14,841 nucleotides of DNA from positions 1 to 14,841 of the forward strand of contig CAKVND010000052.1 in assembly GCA_934777245.1 (NCBI GenBank), read 5' to 3'. Shown one piece after another: positions 1-6,402 of this stretch. The notes beneath the pieces are model-generated. The model did not search any database. It had not been told where the DNA came from and saw only the letters and a list, made by a program, of their open reading frames with translations. Each line of letters starts with the position of its first letter. Position 1 is the first letter of the stretch. The DNA comes from an uncultured Candidatus Melainabacteria bacterium. Its GTDB lineage: Bacteria > Cyanobacteriota > Vampirovibrionia > Gastranaerophilales > Gastranaerophilaceae. The position numbers and the translations under genes are program-made.

Positions 1-363
1 GGATGTGATATTGACGAAACTGTAATTGATGTTTGCAAAGAAAATGCAAGAATTAACGGAATTGAAGTCGGTGAAATTTCGCCCCTTCCTCAAGGGGAGG
101 GTATGCCCGTAGTATTTGAACTCAATACTGCAGACAAAATTACTCAAAAATTTGATTTCGTTTGCGCAAATATTCTCCACAATGTCCTTGCAGAAATTAT
201 GGGCGATTTAAAAAACATCATGAAAGATGACGCTAAAATGTCGTTAAGTGGAATTTTAGACGAAAAGAAGCAAGTTGTTTTAGAAGCAATTGAGCGTGAA
301 AACTTAAAAATCATTGATACAATTTCACAAGATCAATGGATTAGCTTTGTTGTTACAAAATAG
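1..363 (+). CDS. prmA: Ribosomal protein L11 methyltransferase PrmA, C-terminal part (5' end outside window)
   Basis: The frame is open from base 1 and ends at TAG 361-363. It reads GCDIDETVIDVCKENARING, the SAM-binding post-I region of class I methyltransferases, then FDFVCANIL, the ANIL motif typical of PrmA, then a C-terminal strand-rich end (LSGILDEKK...). PrmA trimethylates ribosomal protein L11 using S-adenosylmethionine. The N-terminal L11-recognition domain and motif I lie left of the window. Between the NG and ANIL motifs there are 35 residues, about 12 more than I recall for E. coli PrmA. The excess matches ISPLPQGEG and its neighbours, encoded by a palindromic repeat listed separately. 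The gene converges on the ABC-F gene with one base between stop codons. ATG 103 is an internal codon, not a start. Confidence 0.85.
   Translation, partial: GCDIDETVIDVCKENARINGIEVGEISPLPQGEGMPVVFELNTADKITQKFDFVCANILHNVLAEIMGDLKNIMKDDAKMSLSGILDEKKQVVLEAIERENLKIIDTISQDQWISFVVTK
74..108 (+). repeat. Palindromic repeat embedded in frame in prmA
   Basis: CCCCTT (82-87) pairs with AAGGGG (92-97) around a CCTC loop, and the loop is also complementary to the bases just after the stem. Positions 77-101 match 11548-11572 at 23 of 25 bases. The element reads through prmA as ISPLPQGEGMP without a stop or frameshift. Related small palindromes sit between genes elsewhere in the window, so this copy appears to be an insertion into coding sequence. 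Confidence 0.7.
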
Positions 364-364
364 T

Positions 365-1978
365 TTATTTATACATCAATGCTCGTCGTTTTTGAACATC
401 GGCATTTGTCAGATAATCTTCATAACGCATTTGATAGTTCAAATATCCGTTTGGCGTAATTTCAATAATCCTATCTGCAACAGTATTTATAAATTGATAG
501 TCTTGAGAAGTAAATAAAACCGTACCGGTATAATCAATAAGCGCATTATTTAAAGAAGTAATCGCCTCTAAGTCCAAATGGTTTGTAGGTTCATCAAAAA
601 TCAAAACATTTGATTCTTCAATCATTGTTTTTGCAAACATACAACGAACTTTTTCGCCACCCGATAAAACATTTACGGATTTTTCTGCATCTTCTCCGGA
701 GAACAACATTCTACCCAAATATCCTCTCAAAAAGCTTACATGTTGTTCTTGTGAATATTGTGCAAGCCATTGAATTACGTTTTTGTTCGTATCAAAAAAC
801 TCACCGTTATCTTTCGGACAATAAGAATGAGTTGCAGTAACACCCCAAGTTACTGAGCCTTCATCAGGTTCAATTTTACCTTCCAAAATCTCAAAAAGCG
901 TAGTTACTGCAAGTTGATTTTTAGAAATAAATGCGATTTTTTCACCTTGTCTAACATCAAAAGATAAAGCCTTAATTAAAAGTTCATCATTTATAGATTT
1001 TTTCAAACCTTGAACAGTTAAAACATCTTTACCAGGCATTTTTGAAAATTTAAAATTAATGCTCGGATATCTTCTTGTAGAAGGTTTAATGTCTTCAAGA
1101 GTCAATTTTTCAAGCATATTTTTTCTTGAAGTTGCTTGTTTAGCTTTTGAAGCGTTTGCACTAAATCTTGCAATAAATTTTCTAAACTCTTCTGCTTTTT
1201 CTTCAAGCTTTTTGTTGCGTTCTTCTTTTTGTTTCATAATCAAAGCGCTAGCTTGGGTCCAGAAGGAATAATTCCCCGTATAAAGCTGAATATTTCTGAA
1301 ATCAATATCCGCAATATGCGTGCAAATTCTATCCAAAAATTTTCTATCGTGCGAAACAACAATTACTGTATTTGGGAAATCAATCAAAAAGTCTTCTAAC
1401 CAAGTGATTGTCGCCAAATCAAGGTGGTTTGTAGGCTCGTCTAAAAGCAGGATGTCAGGTGTTCCGAAAAGAGCTTGTGCCAATAATACACGAACTTTTT
1501 CACTGCCTGAAAGATCTTTCATCAAAGAATAATGTAATTCTTGTGGAATTCCTAGGTCATTTAATAAAGATGATGCATCAGATTCCGCTTGCCAGCCGTC
1601 CATTTCTGCAAATTCTGTTTCTAAATGTGCAACTCTGATTCCGTCTTCATCGTTAAAATCAGGCTTCATGTATAAAGCATCTTTTTCTTTCATAACATCA
1701 TAAAGATGTTTATGTCCCATAATTACAGTATCAATTGCAGTAAATTCATCAAACTCAAAATGGTTTTGTTTTAATACTGCAATACGCTGACCTTTTTTAA
1801 CATGGACTTCTCCGCTTGTAGGCTCTAAATCACCTGAAAGCACTTTTAAAAACGTACTTTTTCCTGCACCGTTTGCGCCTATAAGACCGTAACAATTGCC
1901 TTCGGCAAATTTTATATTAACATTTTCAAATAATGGTTCTGTGCCAAAACGCACCGTTAAATTTTCTGTTGTAATCAT
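365..1978 (-). CDS. ABC-F family ATPase, YbiT type, with degenerate second ATP site
   Basis: The 537-residue protein has two ABC domains and no membrane segments, as in ribosome-associated ABC-F proteins. NBD1 has Walker A GANGAGKS (34-41), signature LSGSE (156-160), Walker B ILLLDEP (176-182) and the switch H210. The linker with RFSANASKAKQATSR (271-285) closely resembles E. coli YbiT, which is of similar length (about 530). NBD2 keeps LSGGE (438-442) and LIFDEPTNHLD, but its Walker A reads SKNQLAVTT (352-360), with valine 358 where the catalytic lysine belongs, and its switch histidine is Q492. The family acts on translating ribosomes; YbiT's exact role is not settled. Start is the ATG at 1978; there is no clear Shine-Dalgarno. 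A weak TTGTAT-17-TATGCT promoter-like pair lies just upstream. Nothing suggests an antibiotic-resistance role specifically. Confidence 0.88.
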   Translation of the reverse strand: MITTENLTVRFGTEPLFENVNIKFAEGNCYGLIGANGAGKSTFLKVLSGDLEPTSGEVHVKKGQRIAVLKQNHFEFDEFTAIDTVIMGHKHLYDVMKEKDALYMKPDFNDEDGIRVAHLETEFAEMDGWQAESDASSLLNDLGIPQELHYSLMKDLSGSEKVRVLLAQALFGTPDILLLDEPTNHLDLATITWLEDFLIDFPNTVIVVSHDRKFLDRICTHIADIDFRNIQLYTGNYSFWTQASALIMKQKEERNKKLEEKAEEFRKFIARFSANASKAKQATSRKNMLEKLTLEDIKPSTRRYPSINFKFSKMPGKDVLTVQGLKKSINDELLIKALSFDVRQGEKIAFISKNQLAVTTLFEILEGKIEPDEGSVTWGVTATHSYCPKDNGEFFDTNKNVIQWLAQYSQEQHVSFLRGYLGRMLFSGEDAEKSVNVLSGGEKVRCMFAKTMIEESNVLIFDEPTNHLDLEAITSLNNALIDYTGTVLFTSQDYQFINTVADRIIEITPNGYLNYQMRYEDYLTNADVQKRRALMYK

Positions 1979-2043
1979 AATATTACTAGTTTAGCATAAA
2001 CAGAGTTAATTATTAATACAATGAATTACTTCATCACTAATTT

Positions 2044-2067
2044 CCTCCGCTCACCTGCGGAGAGGTG
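2044..2067. repeat. Small palindrome with two alternative stems
   Basis: CTCCGC (2045-2050) pairs with GCGGAG (2057-2062). The loop CACCT (2052-2056) is complementary to the flanking AGGTG (2063-2067), so two exclusive hairpins are possible. The same loop-matches-flank layout is seen in the prmA palindrome. No T-tract follows, so it is not an obvious terminator. It looks like a dispersed repeat. Confidence 0.5.
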
Positions 2068-2159
2068 CTAATGTCAATAATTGTTCGCTCTACCATCTAT
2101 TGGGGGTACTACTGTCCTTGATAATTTTCATAAAATAAAAATAATTATTAAAAAGCTGG

Positions 2160-2188
2160 ATTGTTTCGGTTCTAACGAACCTCACAAT
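2160..2188. repeat. REP-like imperfect palindrome
   Basis: ATTGT (2160-2164) pairs with ACAAT (2184-2188) and GGTTC (2168-2172) pairs with GAACC (2177-2181) around a TAAC loop. The flanks CTGGATTG and CAATGACG resemble the very common dispersed bacterial repeat of the form GTCATTGCGAGG...CAATCCAG, here diverged. It lies between the ABC-F gene and the small ORF at 2214. Confidence 0.5.
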
Positions 2189-2213
2189 GACGCCCAACTA
2201 GTAGTCTCACGCC

Positions 2214-2405
2214 ATGTATAGTTGCGAATCTCTAGCATACGTAGCAGAAAAAGCCCGTGGTTGGAATTCTGACGGTATTGTAACCGGTTTGGATACCAAT
2301 GCTAGTGATAGTTTCTATAGTGTTGTACGTGCTAAATGGCTTTTTGAAAAATATTTATCTAAATATGCTGATAGAGAATATCAAGAATGTCTTCTAAATC
2401 AATAA
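2214..2405 (+). CDS. Small hypothetical ORF, possibly a gene remnant (doubtful)
   Basis: This is a 63-codon ATG ORF ending at TAA 2403-2405. I do not recognise it. The C-terminal half (SVVRAKWLFEKYLSKYADRE) has the look of an amphipathic helix and codon use resembles real genes here, but there is no Shine-Dalgarno before the ATG (bases read CTCACGCC), an in-frame TAG lies 12 bases upstream, and palindromic repeats flank it on both sides. It could be the leftover 3' end of a larger gene or a chance ORF in a repeat-rich gap. No signal peptide, cysteine motif or membrane segment is visible. Confidence 0.3.
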   Translation: MYSCESLAYVAEKARGWNSDGIVTGLDTNASDSFYSVVRAKWLFEKYLSKYADREYQECLLNQ

Positions 2406-2417
2406 TAATAGTAGGTA

Positions 2418-2435
2418 GGTGCATACTTGTGCACC
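2418..2435. repeat. Perfect inverted repeat upstream of the dehydrogenase gene
   Basis: GGTGCA (2418-2423) and TGCACC (2430-2435) are perfect complements around TACTTG. It sits 78 bases before the dehydrogenase start, directly after the small ORF. It lacks a T-tract. It may be an operator for the downstream pair, a terminator-like hairpin for the upstream ORF, or another dispersed repeat; the sequence does not decide between these. Confidence 0.45.
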
Positions 2436-2512
2436 GATTTGTATTTGAAACAAACCTATTTTAATACAATTTCGTTTGATTTATACTTAAATAAAACAAG
2501 AAAAGAGGTTGT

Positions 2513-3481
2513 ATGAAAGCTATAGTATTTGATAACGAATTAAAACTTGATAAGAATTACCCAAAACCGGTTCCACAAAAAGGCGAAGCACTAATTAGAG
2601 TTTCACTTGCCGGAATTTGTAATACTGATTATGAAATCACAAAAGGTTATATGGGCTATGTTGGAATTCTTGGTCACGAGTTTGTCGGAGTCGTTGAAGA
2701 TGTTAATAGCGATGATAAATCTTTAATCGGCAAAAGAGTTGTAGCAGAGATTAGTTATGGTTGTAACGATCCGGAATGCGAATGGTGTGCAAAGAAAAAT
2801 TATCGTCATTGTCCAAATCGTCACACATTAGGTATTTGGAAAAAAGACGGATGTTTTGCGGAATATATGACAATGCCAACAAATGTATTATTTGAAGTTC
2901 CTGAAAATGTTAGTGACGAACAGGCTGTTTTTGTCGAACCGCTTGCTGCTGCATGCGAAATAACTGAACAATTACATATTGACCCGATGAAAAAAGTTGT
3001 AGTTTTAGGAGATGGAAAATTAGGTTTGACAACCGCTTTAACATTAAATGCACAAAACTTTGATGTTTTATTAGTTGGAAAACACCAGAATAAACTTGAT
3101 ATTGCAGCGAAACAAGGCGTTCAAACAAAACTTTTGAATGAATTTAAGATTGAGAAAAAATATGACGTCGTAGTTGAAGCAACGGGTTCTGCTTCCGGCT
3201 TTGAAACATCAATGGCTTTAACAAAACCAAGAGGTGTTTTAGTTTTAAAAAGTACGGTTGCATCAGGAAAAGAACTTAATTTAGCGCCAATTGTAATTGA
3301 TGAAATTACCGTTTTGGGCTCTCGTTGTGGACAATTTCCACCAGCATTACGACTTTTAAAAAACAATAAAATTGATTTTTCAGATTTCATAAGTGGAGTT
3401 TATTCTATTGATGATGCGTTGAAAGCTTTTGAAGCTAACAAATCAAAAAATAATTTAAAAATATTAATTAAAATGCAATAA
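2513..3481 (+). CDS. Zinc-type medium-chain dehydrogenase/reductase (alcohol dehydrogenase family)
   Basis: The protein has 322 residues, slightly short for the MDR superfamily (about 340-350). An N-terminal GroES-like catalytic domain carries likely catalytic-zinc ligands C36 (AGICNTD), H55-E56 (LGHEF) and E142 (VEPLAAA). Structural-zinc cysteines C84, C89, C92 and C100 are all present. A Rossmann domain begins at VVVLGDGKLG (162-171), giving GxGxxG for NAD(P)(H). It should oxidise an alcohol or polyol, or reduce the carbonyl, but the substrate cannot be read from sequence. AGAGG sits a few bases before the ATG, supporting this start. The next gene begins three bases after its stop, so the two are probably co-translated, suggesting sugar or polyol metabolism. 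Sorbitol/threonine dehydrogenase-like functions are alternatives. Confidence 0.85.
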   Translation: MKAIVFDNELKLDKNYPKPVPQKGEALIRVSLAGICNTDYEITKGYMGYVGILGHEFVGVVEDVNSDDKSLIGKRVVAEISYGCNDPECEWCAKKNYRHCPNRHTLGIWKKDGCFAEYMTMPTNVLFEVPENVSDEQAVFVEPLAAACEITEQLHIDPMKKVVVLGDGKLGLTTALTLNAQNFDVLLVGKHQNKLDIAAKQGVQTKLLNEFKIEKKYDVVVEATGSASGFETSMALTKPRGVLVLKSTVASGKELNLAPIVIDEITVLGSRCGQFPPALRLLKNNKIDFSDFISGVYSIDDALKAFEANKSKNNLKILIKMQ

Positions 3482-3484
3482 ACT

Positions 3485-4123
3485 ATGAAATTCAAATACG
3501 CAAGAGATGCATTAAAATTTTTATTAAAACATTATTCGATCAAAGAAATTTATATACCTTATTATCTTTGTGATGTCATTAGACATGCTATTTTTGAGAT
3601 TGGTGTAAAACCGATATTTTATCATATAGATGATAATTTTTTACCAATGCAAGAATTTCCGCATAATGCTTATATTTTATATCCAAATTATTTTGGAATT
3701 TGTGATAAAAATGTTGATTTAATGACAAAAAAATATCCAAAATTAATTGTTGATAATGCGCATGCTTATTATGCAAAACCACAAGGCTTTGCAAGCTTTG
3801 ACTCCGAACGGAAATTTTTAAAAACTGAATATGGTGCTAATTTATATATTGGAACAAAAAAATCATTTATTCTTCCTGATTGGAAAAGGAGAGATAAATT
3901 TTTCTTTTATCATAAATTATTAAAATTTAAAAACATTCTAAAATTTGATTTAAAAGAAGATTGTATACCTTTTTGTTATCCATATTTGGCAAAAACTATT
4001 GAAGAAGCCGATAATTTCGTTGAAGCTCATAAAGATTTAGAAATATATCGTTATTGGAATGCGCTTCCTAAAACATTTAATGAATATAAATTTTATGCAC
4101 GACTTGTTCCGATACCATTATAA
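3485..4123 (+). CDS. Short DegT/DnrJ/EryC1-like PLP-fold protein
   Basis: The 212-residue product resembles the large domain of DegT/DnrJ/EryC1/StrS sugar aminotransferases. IYIPYYLCDVIRHAI (22-36) fits the early PLP-fold segment. LIVDNAHAYY (87-96) holds D90, the likely pyridine-nitrogen ligand. FDSERKFLKTEYGANLYI (105-122) holds K110, the candidate Schiff-base lysine. Usual members have about 370-400 residues, so this is roughly half size and would lack most of the small C-terminal domain. The ending (ALPKTFNEYK...RLVPIPL) resembles the end of longer relatives, so it may be compacted rather than cut off. Counted over 3481-4140 it is 25% G+C, against 38-50% in sampled murG lines. The start is set by coupling to the upstream stop; there is no Shine-Dalgarno. 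It may transaminate or bind the dehydrogenase product. This is inference. Confidence 0.65.
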   Translation: MKFKYARDALKFLLKHYSIKEIYIPYYLCDVIRHAIFEIGVKPIFYHIDDNFLPMQEFPHNAYILYPNYFGICDKNVDLMTKKYPKLIVDNAHAYYAKPQGFASFDSERKFLKTEYGANLYIGTKKSFILPDWKRRDKFFFYHKLLKFKNILKFDLKEDCIPFCYPYLAKTIEEADNFVEAHKDLEIYRYWNALPKTFNEYKFYARLVPIPL

Positions 4124-4139
4124 ATACATAAACTATTTT

Positions 4140-5249
4140 TTATAGGCTCTTTAACAATCCTACAATTTCTTCTGCGGCGTCGAATTTCGCTAAATGTGAA
4201 GCATTTTGTTTTAGATAATTCATCTTTATAGGATTATCCAAAAGTTCTACAACGCTTTCTCTTAAACGATTTGGATCTAAATCGTTATCTTCAACATAAA
4301 TACAAGCACCCATTTCGAGCAAATATTTTGCGTTAATTCTTTGATGGTTAGCTGCCGCGTAAGGATAAGGTACAAGTATCGGAGCTGCTTCTGACGCACA
4401 AATTTCTGAAAGGCTCAAAGACCCGGCTCTAGAAACTACGATGTCGCTTGATTTTAGAACAGAAATCATGTCGTCATAATAAGGTTTAACAATCAAGTTT
4501 TTGTCTTGTTCAAACGCAGGATAAATCTGCTGTAATCTTTCAGTTACTTCCGCATAATTCTTTCTTCCTGTTTGGAAAATTACCTGCAAATTTCTTTCTT
4601 GAGAAAATTCTTTTAGAAGCTCAATCGTTGTATTGTTGATAGATTTTGCACCTTGAGAACCGCCCATAATACAAAGGGTTAAGCGGTTTTCCAATCCCAT
4701 ATTTGCTTTAGCTTCCGCTTTTGTCATAGTTCTAAAACCTGCGCGGATTGGATTTCCTGTGATAACTGTATGTTTGTTTGGAATATATTTTTTTGCTTTT
4801 TCAAACGCTAGAGTAACGTATTTTGCGCGCTTTGAAAGTTTCCTTGTTACAAGTCCCGGCATGGCGTCGCAATCGTGCATAATGTATGGAGTTTTAGTAA
4901 TTCTGCACGCAAAAATCATTGGCGCTGAAACATAACCACCGGTTGCAAAAACCGCATTTGGTTTGTATTTTTTTATGTATCTTACTGAACGTAAAATAGC
5001 CTTAACCAATTTCACACCCCAAACAAAAAACTTAGGATTTAATTTTCTTGGCATTCCTGAAACGCTTACATGCAAAAACTTGTAGCCTTTTTTAGACGCA
5101 AGTTCAAATTCCATGTTGCGCTTGTTTCCAACATAAAAAACTTTCGCACCACTTTCTGTTAAAGTATCTGCTACAGCCATTGCAGGATAAATGTGTCCGC
5201 CGGTTCCTCCGCCGGTTACGAAATAAATGCTATTGTATGCTTCTGACAT
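4140..5249 (-). CDS. murG: MurG: UDP-GlcNAc:undecaprenyl-pyrophosphoryl-MurNAc-pentapeptide GlcNAc transferase
   Basis: MurG adds GlcNAc to lipid I at the inner face of the membrane to make lipid II, the last intracellular step of peptidoglycan synthesis. From the ATG at 5249 it has 369 residues, close to the family norm. The glycine-rich loop GGGTGGHIYPA starts at residue 13. ATGGYVSAP, HDCDAMPG, ITGNPIR and IMGGSQGAKSIN follow in family order, then the UDP-sugar site SRAGSLSLSEI and PYPYAAANHQRINA. An in-frame TTG at 5261 would add four residues; ATG is preferred because the TTG sits almost on top of the only AAGG. The gene overlaps ftsW by 20 bases, indicating translational coupling. Its 3' end faces the DegT-like gene across 16 bases with no clear terminator. 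murC does not follow. Confidence 0.95.
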   Translation of the reverse strand: MSEAYNSIYFVTGGGTGGHIYPAMAVADTLTESGAKVFYVGNKRNMEFELASKKGYKFLHVSVSGMPRKLNPKFFVWGVKLVKAILRSVRYIKKYKPNAVFATGGYVSAPMIFACRITKTPYIMHDCDAMPGLVTRKLSKRAKYVTLAFEKAKKYIPNKHTVITGNPIRAGFRTMTKAEAKANMGLENRLTLCIMGGSQGAKSINNTTIELLKEFSQERNLQVIFQTGRKNYAEVTERLQQIYPAFEQDKNLIVKPYYDDMISVLKSSDIVVSRAGSLSLSEICASEAAPILVPYPYAAANHQRINAKYLLEMGACIYVEDNDLDPNRLRESVVELLDNPIKMNYLKQNASHLAKFDAAEEIVGLLKSL

Positions 5250-6402
5250 TGTTATTACCAAACCTTACTCTTTTTACATTATCTTTTGATATATTTAATA
5301 AAATTCCAATCATCCACAATGAAACCATGATAGATGAACCGCCATAACTAATAAACGGCATTGGAACACCTGTTGCAGGTACAAACGAACTAGCAACCCA
5401 CATATTTAAAAATCCTTGAAAACAAATTGAGAATGTAAGCCCAAGCGCAAGCAATTTTCCGTACATATCTTGACACTTAACCGCAATTACAAATCCTCTT
5501 TGTAAAATTGTCCAGAATAGACAAATAATCAGTAAACAACCGATAAAGCCTTGTTCTTCACCTATTACAGCAAATATAAAGTCAGTGTGTGCTTCCGGAA
5601 GCCATGCAAGTTTTTGTTTAGAGCTACCGTAACCAACACCGTATAAACCGCCTGAAGCGAATGCTACTAATGACTGAATAATGTTATAACCTGCACCCAA
5701 CGGGTCAGCTTCAGGATGAAGCCAAGTTTGAATTCTGGAAGATTGATAACCTTTCAAACCTTTCAATAAAAGTAAAGGTATTACAGAGCAGCCGCCCCAT
5801 AGAATCAATTGAGTTGAACCGCCTGCGCAAAGATAGATTGCAACAGAGGTTGAAACTAAAAGCAAAACCATACTTAAGTTTGGCTGAATGAAAATAAGCC
5901 CAATCATCACCATTATTGGGAAAAACGCCGTTCTTATTTTTTTATCATCAAGCAAATTTACATCTTTTGAGAAAACAGCTGCCAACAGTAACACAACGGC
6001 AGGTTTTGCAAATTCGGAAGGTTGCAAACTCATTGGACCTATGTTAATCCAACGTTGCGCACCGTTTACAGTAACGCCTGCAAACTTAACCAAAAGAAGC
6101 ATGCCGACAACAGTCCAAGCAATTGCTTGAGTGTATTTTATCAGTTTTTTGTAATGAAAATTTGAAAGGAATCTTAAACCTACAACACCTACAACGATTC
6201 CTAAAACCTGTTGTACAAGAAATTTTGTAGGATTTACTCCCATTTCAACACACTTGGGAGCGCTTGCTGAAAAAATCGCCATAACACCAATTACAACAAG
6301 AAAAATCACCGCAATAAGAAGTGGTCTGTCTGATTGCATGTTTTGAGAACTCATTTTGTTAGAGTTTATTCTTTCTTCTCTGGCGTTATTTTGATAGGAC
6401 AT
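5230..6402 (-). CDS. ftsW: FtsW: SEDS-family peptidoglycan glycosyltransferase of the divisome
   Basis: This is a polytopic SEDS protein of 390 residues that polymerises lipid II at the septum with a class B PBP partner. A hydrophilic N-terminus of about 25 residues precedes the first membrane segment (LLIAVIFLVVIGVMAIFSAS). SEDS hallmarks are GAQRWINIGPMSLQPSEFAK, HTDFIFAVIGEE (its aspartate matches the catalytic loop residue of the family) and PFISYGGSS near the C-terminus. FtsW rather than RodA is chosen from position between murD and murG. The ATG at 6402 gives a 17-base overlap with murD. Longer starts back to 6459 run deep into murD and add no conserved sequence. ATG 6354 is a shorter alternative. 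Confidence 0.92.
   Translation of the reverse strand: MSYQNNAREERINSNKMSSQNMQSDRPLLIAVIFLVVIGVMAIFSASAPKCVEMGVNPTKFLVQQVLGIVVGVVGLRFLSNFHYKKLIKYTQAIAWTVVGMLLLVKFAGVTVNGAQRWINIGPMSLQPSEFAKPAVVLLLAAVFSKDVNLLDDKKIRTAFFPIMVMIGLIFIQPNLSMVLLLVSTSVAIYLCAGGSTQLILWGGCSVIPLLLLKGLKGYQSSRIQTWLHPEADPLGAGYNIIQSLVAFASGGLYGVGYGSSKQKLAWLPEAHTDFIFAVIGEEQGFIGCLLIICLFWTILQRGFVIAVKCQDMYGKLLALGLTFSICFQGFLNMWVASSFVPATGVPMPFISYGGSSIMVSLWMIGILLNISKDNVKRVRFGNNNVRSIQ

Noticed and set aside
103..363. Standalone 86-residue protein starting at ATG 103
   Set aside because: The frame is open to base 1 and carries PrmA motifs before the ATG; the ATG falls within the inserted repeat.
5250..5261. TTG start for murG
   Set aside because: It adds four nonconserved residues and almost abuts the only AAGG; ATG 5249 gives the normal MurG N-terminus.
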